A DNA stretch of 7,642 bases, taken from positions 1 to 7,642 of the forward strand of contig JAHZJZ010000024.1 in the NCBI GenBank assembly GCA_022600655.1. The letters run 5' to 3'. A program made the translations under genes and the position numbers. The notes under the pieces were generated by a model. It searched no databases, was not told the DNA's origin, and saw nothing but the letters and a program-made list of their open reading frames with translations. This stretch comes from Campylobacterota bacterium (GTDB lineage Bacteria > Campylobacterota > Campylobacteria > Campylobacterales > Sulfurovaceae). Positions within the stretch are counted from its first letter, which is position 1; the number at the start of each line of letters is the position of its first letter. Of the stretch, positions 6,884 through 7,642 are shown piece by piece.

Positions 6884-7273
6884 TTATAATCTATTAAATA
6901 TTAATGTGACTCTATTTCCATTGAGCTCAATCTCATCACTCATTAAAACAGCCAGTTTTAACCCTCGTCCATTCTCTGCAAGATAGTCTAACTCTTTAGA
7001 CTCTTCTTTGGTTGGAAGTTCAGTTATCCCAACGCCTTCATCTTCAATCTCTACTATGACTTGTGTTGATGTGATTTCAACTTCTATAATAACGCTCTTA
7101 GTAGAAGAGAGTCTATTGCCATGGAGAATTGAGTTGGTGGTCATCTCCTGTGTTATTAATAAAATTGTTTGAGAAAGTTTTTGGGCGACCTTGTCTTTTA
7201 GTAATGATTGAAGCCATTGATAAACATCATCAATTTTATCAATACTACTCTCAATAACAATTTTCTTTTTCAT
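6884..7273 (-). CDS. RsbW/SpoIIAB-like anti-sigma ATP-binding protein
   Basis: This small cytoplasmic GHKL-fold protein (129 residues, usual for the family) probably acts as a serine kinase and switch for the adjacent STAS protein. The ATP-binding boxes are intact: the N-box QEMTTNSILHGN (42-53, with E43 and N47), the G1 box DEGVG (78-82) and the G2 box ENGRGL (100-105). It has no transmembrane, receiver or sensor region, so it is not a histidine kinase. The gene starts 12 nt after the STAS stop with no good Shine-Dalgarno sequence, which suggests translational coupling. In known partner-switching systems such a protein binds either its target (a sigma factor or effector) or the unphosphorylated STAS partner. 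No sigma factor or PP2C phosphatase gene lies in the window, so target and input are unknown. Confidence 0.87.
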   Translation of the reverse strand: MKKKIVIESSIDKIDDVYQWLQSLLKDKVAQKLSQTILLITQEMTTNSILHGNRLSSTKSVIIEVEITSTQVIVEIEDEGVGITELPTKEESKELDYLAENGRGLKLAVLMSDEIELNGNRVTLIFNRL

Positions 7274-7285
7274 AAGAAAACCAGA

Positions 7286-7612
7286 CTACTCTGTTACATC
7301 ACACGAATCGATAATAGTAAATACTTTATGTAGCTGTGTAATTTGTAATAGTTCAAGAGGTTGCTCTTGAAGACCACATAGTCTTAGTTCACCATTGATA
7401 CTGTTGAGCTGTTTAAACGTAGCGATAACAACACTTAACCCTGAACTATCAACAAAACTAACAGGTGAGAAATCTATAATAATATTTTTGTTATTTTCAT
7501 CAATTTCAGTACTAATAGCCTTTTTCATCTCTTGCATGTTACTAACATCAAATTTTTCAATATTTAGTCTGATTTTTTTTGCTTTCTCTAAGGTTGTAGT
7601 TGAAATATTCAT
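7286..7612 (-). CDS. STAS-domain anti-sigma-factor antagonist (SpoIIAA/RsbV-like)
   Basis: This single STAS domain of 108 residues is the normal size for SpoIIAA/RsbV proteins. The diagnostic DSSGLSVVIATFKQ segment (55-68) has the phospho-acceptor serine, most likely S57, which precedes the glycine as in SpoIIAA. It follows the hydrophobic strand NIIIDFSPVSFV. The unphosphorylated form should bind and sequester the ATP-binding protein encoded immediately downstream; phosphorylation would release it. AAAGGAAA (7624-7617) precedes the ATG by 4 bases. It is the first gene of the minus-strand block visible here, but only 30 bases of upstream sequence are present, so the operon could begin further out. 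Confidence 0.9.
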   Translation of the reverse strand: MNISTTTLEKAKKIRLNIEKFDVSNMQEMKKAISTEIDENNKNIIIDFSPVSFVDSSGLSVVIATFKQLNSINGELRLCGLQEQPLELLQITQLHKVFTIIDSCDVTE

Positions 7613-7642
7613 TTGATTTCCTTTAAATTTTTATATACTATA
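7613..7642 (-). promoter_or_regulatory. Leader of the STAS gene: ribosome site and possible -10
   Basis: On the minus strand the window edge reads TATAGTATATAAAAATTT and then AAAGGAAA, the ribosome binding site. TATAGT or TATATA could be a -10 element, but it would give a very short leader, and the -35 position lies beyond the window. It may equally be an AT-rich spacer within a longer operon. Confidence 0.3.

Noticed and set aside
6884..7273. Reading the ATP-binding protein as a truncated two-component histidine kinase
   Set aside because: It has no dimerisation/phospho-histidine region, is full length for the SpoIIAB/RsbW family, and sits directly after its expected STAS partner.
1..7642. 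CRISPR arrays, tRNA or rRNA genes, toxin-antitoxin pairs, phage genes
   Set aside because: I looked on both strands and found no regularly spaced direct repeats, no cloverleaf with tRNA consensus, no rRNA motif, and no protein resembling these systems.

Overview
The window is AT-rich DNA. It most resembles a member of the Campylobacterota, such as a Sulfurovum- or Sulfurimonas-like organism. The grounds are the short glucose-6-phosphate isomerase (407 residues, the size typical of that group), the base composition, AAGGA-type ribosome binding sites and tight gene packing. The phylum call is an inference from general resemblance, not from a marker gene.

Layout. A single plus-strand gene, pgi (47-1270), opens the window behind a promoter-like TATAAT that overlaps a 19-bp palindrome. 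It faces a convergent block of five minus-strand genes that fills the rest. The roughly 370 bp between them (1271-1639) hold a decayed N-terminal piece of an IS256-type transposase. In transcription order from the right edge, the minus-strand block is: a STAS-domain anti-sigma-factor antagonist (7612-7286); an RsbW/SpoIIAB-like ATP-binding protein (7273-6884); a sugar-1-phosphate nucleotidyltransferase with a left-handed beta-helix tail (6874-5696); a secreted glycoside hydrolase of family 2, beta-mannosidase-like (5577-3391); and a multi-spanning family 2 glycosyltransferase of the cellulose-synthase type (3394-1640). Gaps are 12 nt, 9 nt, 118 nt and a 4-nt GTGA overlap.

How the genes may work together. 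The set looks like a compact synthase-dependent exopolysaccharide module. The nucleotidyltransferase would make the activated sugar, and the membrane glycosyltransferase would polymerise and export it. The exported hydrolase would trim or clear the chain in the periplasm, and the STAS/ATPase pair would be a partner-switching regulator. Pgi supplies fructose-6-phosphate, which leads to mannose donors, but it is on the other strand and may simply be a neighbour. The polymer's identity cannot be read from sequence; a mannose- or glucose-containing beta-glycan is a guess.

Two non-coding structures stand out. One is a GC-rich REP-like hairpin doublet (4741-4824) lying inside the hydrolase gene and read through in frame as 28 codons. 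The other is a compact inverted-repeat element (5601-5657) plus a 16-bp palindrome (5664-5679) in the only sizeable gap of the operon.
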